64,000 nt of DNA from Quercus robur. Lineage: Eukaryota; Streptophyta; Magnoliopsida; Fagales; Fagaceae. Below, piece by piece: positions 62,025 through 64,000 of this stretch. Each line of letters begins with the position of its first letter. The first letter of the stretch is position 1. Both the position numbers and the translations under genes were made by a program. A model generated the notes under the pieces. The model saw only the letters and a program-made list of their open reading frames with translations, had not been told where the DNA came from and ran no database searches. The stretch lies in assembly GCF_932294415.1 (NCBI RefSeq), contig NC_065541.1, positions 34,071,790 through 34,135,789 on the forward strand, written 5' to 3'.

Positions 62025-64000
62025 TTTTTTTTTTTTTTTTGGTAAACATGGATATAACATTAACTAAGAAACATTGCCAATAGCAACATTAGTACAGAGT
62101 CTTGGCGAGATACGCCCATCATATTATCATACAGAAGCTAAGATATAGCAGAGGGGGGAGGGGGGGGGGGGGAATCAAAAACTAAAGACAAAACAGCAGA
62201 AGTTAATCCCAATTTAGCTAAGGCATCGGCACAAAAATTTGCTTCCCTGAAGCAATGTGATAATTTAGCTTGAGGAAAACGCAACAACAATTCCCTGCAA
62301 TCATCAACAAGACCAGTCAAGTCTCCATTAGTATTGACATTGCTAGAAACTAGGGAAATTGGTGTGAATGCATCAAGTTCTATTTCCACAGTAGGAATTC
62401 CCCTTTCTAAACACAGCCCTGGCCCATCCCTCAAAGCCCACAGCTCTGCGGCGATACTTGAGCTAACACTGATGGATTTTGCAAATCCCACAACCCACTA
62501 TCCCGCGCTATCTTTGAGCAATCCGCCACACCTCGACAGCCCATTAATGCTAACAACTGAGCCATCAGTATTTAGTTTATGCCACCCCTCAGCTAGTTTC
62601 AACCATTGAACCTGCTTCACTTGCCTATCCTTCCCCATGTTAGGCTCCAAAACACAGTACATAAGCTCTCGCGTTTGCATTTCCACCACCTGAACTAGAT
62701 TTAGGTTAAAGGGTTGCTATTTGAAGGCCCTTCTATTCCATTGGAGCCATAAATTCCACATACCAAGCATGGAAAAATTGCACAAGTCATAATCCTTGCC
62801 CAGTGCCATTGTGGATCCTAAAGCATTCTTTTTGATCCATGACTCAAGGTCATCCGAGAAGGACTGCTTGAGACTATCAGGGCAGCTTGAGTGCTCCCAA
62901 AAGTTTTTTGCTATCGAGCAGTCCCTCAGTACATGAGTAATGCTCTCCTCCAGTTCTGTGCAACTGTCACAGCCACCCAATCCGCCAATACCTCGATGTG
63001 TCAAGATGGCTTTCACTGGTAAGCTCATGTGAGAGCACTTCCAAAGAAAAATTTTAATCTTAGGCAAAGTTTGGAGCTTCCAAATCCATTTGCCATGAAA
63101 ATCCGGTGCCTCTAGGTTCTCATCAATTGCCAACAAGTACGCATTTCTTGGGTCAAACTCCCCATTTAAGCTGGAAATCCAGCTCTTGTGATCCTCCCTC
63201 ACAACATATCTTCTAATAGGGGTGGCTCTCACTGCCTCCATATGTAATTAGGGAAGACAAATGAAAGGTTGGATAAATCCCAGCCATTGTTCGTAATCAC
63301 GTCCTTAATGCACACCTCACTCTCTCCTTGGTTCAAAGGACCTTCAATGAGGGACCTAATTGTGCCAATGTTCAACCACTTATCATTCCAGAAACTTAGT
63401 AGGCTATTGTAGCCCACTGTCCACTTAGAGCCCTTCACACAAATGTTTCTTCCTATCTTCACTGCCTTCCAAGCTCTAATATAAGCCTTGGGCTTACTAG
63501 CAAACCCAGCCATGTACTTTTTCCTTAACACATCAGCCCAACCACCATTTTCAGAGTTCTCCATTTGCCAACATAATTTAGCAGCTTGCGTCAAATTTCT
63601 TCCTCTAGCTTCCTGAATGCCCAAGCCCCGACGACACTTTGGTTTAGTAACTTTTTTCCAGCAAACCATATGCAATTTTTTATGATCTTTTGTCGATCCC
63701 CACACAAAATTCTTGTTAACCTTATCAAGATTATTTAGAATTCGGGTAGGGAGCATGCACCCCCGCATCACATAGGTAGGGGACTAATTGGGCAATCACT
63801 ACCCTTCCTGCCATCGATAGTAAATTTGCTTTCCAACCTTGCAACTTATTTTGCACCCTTTCCACCAAGAAGTTAAAATTTTAAGATGTTAAGCTCGGAT
63901 GCTTGATTGAGAAGCCCAAGTACTTACTAAGATTCGGGGTCGAGTGAATGCCAAGCACCTCACACAACTCCTCTCTAGTTTTTGGACTAGTATTTAGGGA
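62025..64000 (-). pseudogene. LINE (L1-type), 3' half, running off the right edge
   Basis: On the minus strand in order: RT C-terminal part (LLSMAGRVVIAQLVPY near 63800; then 63771-63229 with NFVWGSTKDHKKLHMVCWKK and GGLGIQ-like text); zinc-binding zf-RVT part 63241-62717 (WIWKLQTLPKIKIFLWKC, CDSCTELEESITHVLRDC); an RNase H domain 62689-62138 (HKLNTDGSV, AELWALRDGPGLCL, HCFREANFCADALAKLG). It ends in a short 3' UTR and a poly-A tail (T run at 62025-62041). Damage: stop near 63755, frameshift at ~63235, and in-frame TAG at 62717-62719 and 62498-62500. The RNase H acids D and E are still visible. The 5' part lies beyond the window. Confidence 0.9.

Overview
The window is nuclear DNA of a flowering plant, almost certainly a woody eudicot. 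It is AT-rich, its genes carry many GT-AG introns, intergenic space is full of LTR, LINE, SINE and miniature DNA transposons, and it holds a decayed insert of plastid photosystem genes. The LTR types and the style of the repeats suggest a Fagales/Fagaceae-like tree, but that is a weak inference and no marker gene here settles it.

Five genes can be supported. (1) A PP2A B' (B56) regulatory subunit on + (4747-10060, two coding exons) with a spliced 5' leader and a 3.67-kb intron that has collected a LINE remnant, a complete TRIM retrotransposon, a MITE and a SINE. (2) A small plastid-type cupin on - (11086-11517). (3) A lycopene-cyclase-like FAD flavoprotein of the CruP type on + (14304-21839). 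I reconstructed 18 coding exons, all with GT/AG borders and a consistent reading frame, giving 583 aa. It is divergent from the cupin. (4) A five-exon, 257-aa, single-pass membrane protein of unknown function on - (24299-28042). (5) A CLE peptide-hormone precursor on - (46735-46956).

From about 28 kb onward, apart from the CLE gene, the window is mobile and decaying DNA. It holds four hAT-type elements with 8-bp target duplications (954-1231, 2427-3212, 29739-31142 with a TTF-type transposase start, 54555-55363). It also holds a Mutator-type MITE with a perfect 9-bp duplication (12321-12582), a solo LTR with a 5-bp duplication (32665-34123), and a SIRE/Maximus-like solo LTR with a 5-bp duplication (41361-42370). 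That last LTR sits inside the 3' half of a Tat-lineage Gypsy element, recognised by an antisense ORF, a polypurine tract and an LTR (43282-45243). Further items are a Gypsy pol remnant (22402-23780), a Copia protease remnant (39322-39760), a minus-strand LINE running off the right edge (62025-64000), tRNA-derived SINE remnants, two MITE families, and a large tandem foldback (52891-53328). At 35640-37726 lies a chimeric psbE/psbD/psbC insert. It joins organelle-like non-plastid sequence, so it may have reached the nucleus through the mitochondrial genome.

No operon-like or defence-like system is present. The most interesting items are the splice-dependent upstream ORF of the PP2A gene, the divergent CruP-cupin pair (both plastid-associated), the nested TRIM-in-LINE-in-intron structure, the double foldback, and the CLE hormone. 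All coordinates and exon borders were read by eye; no alignment, RNA or database evidence was available.
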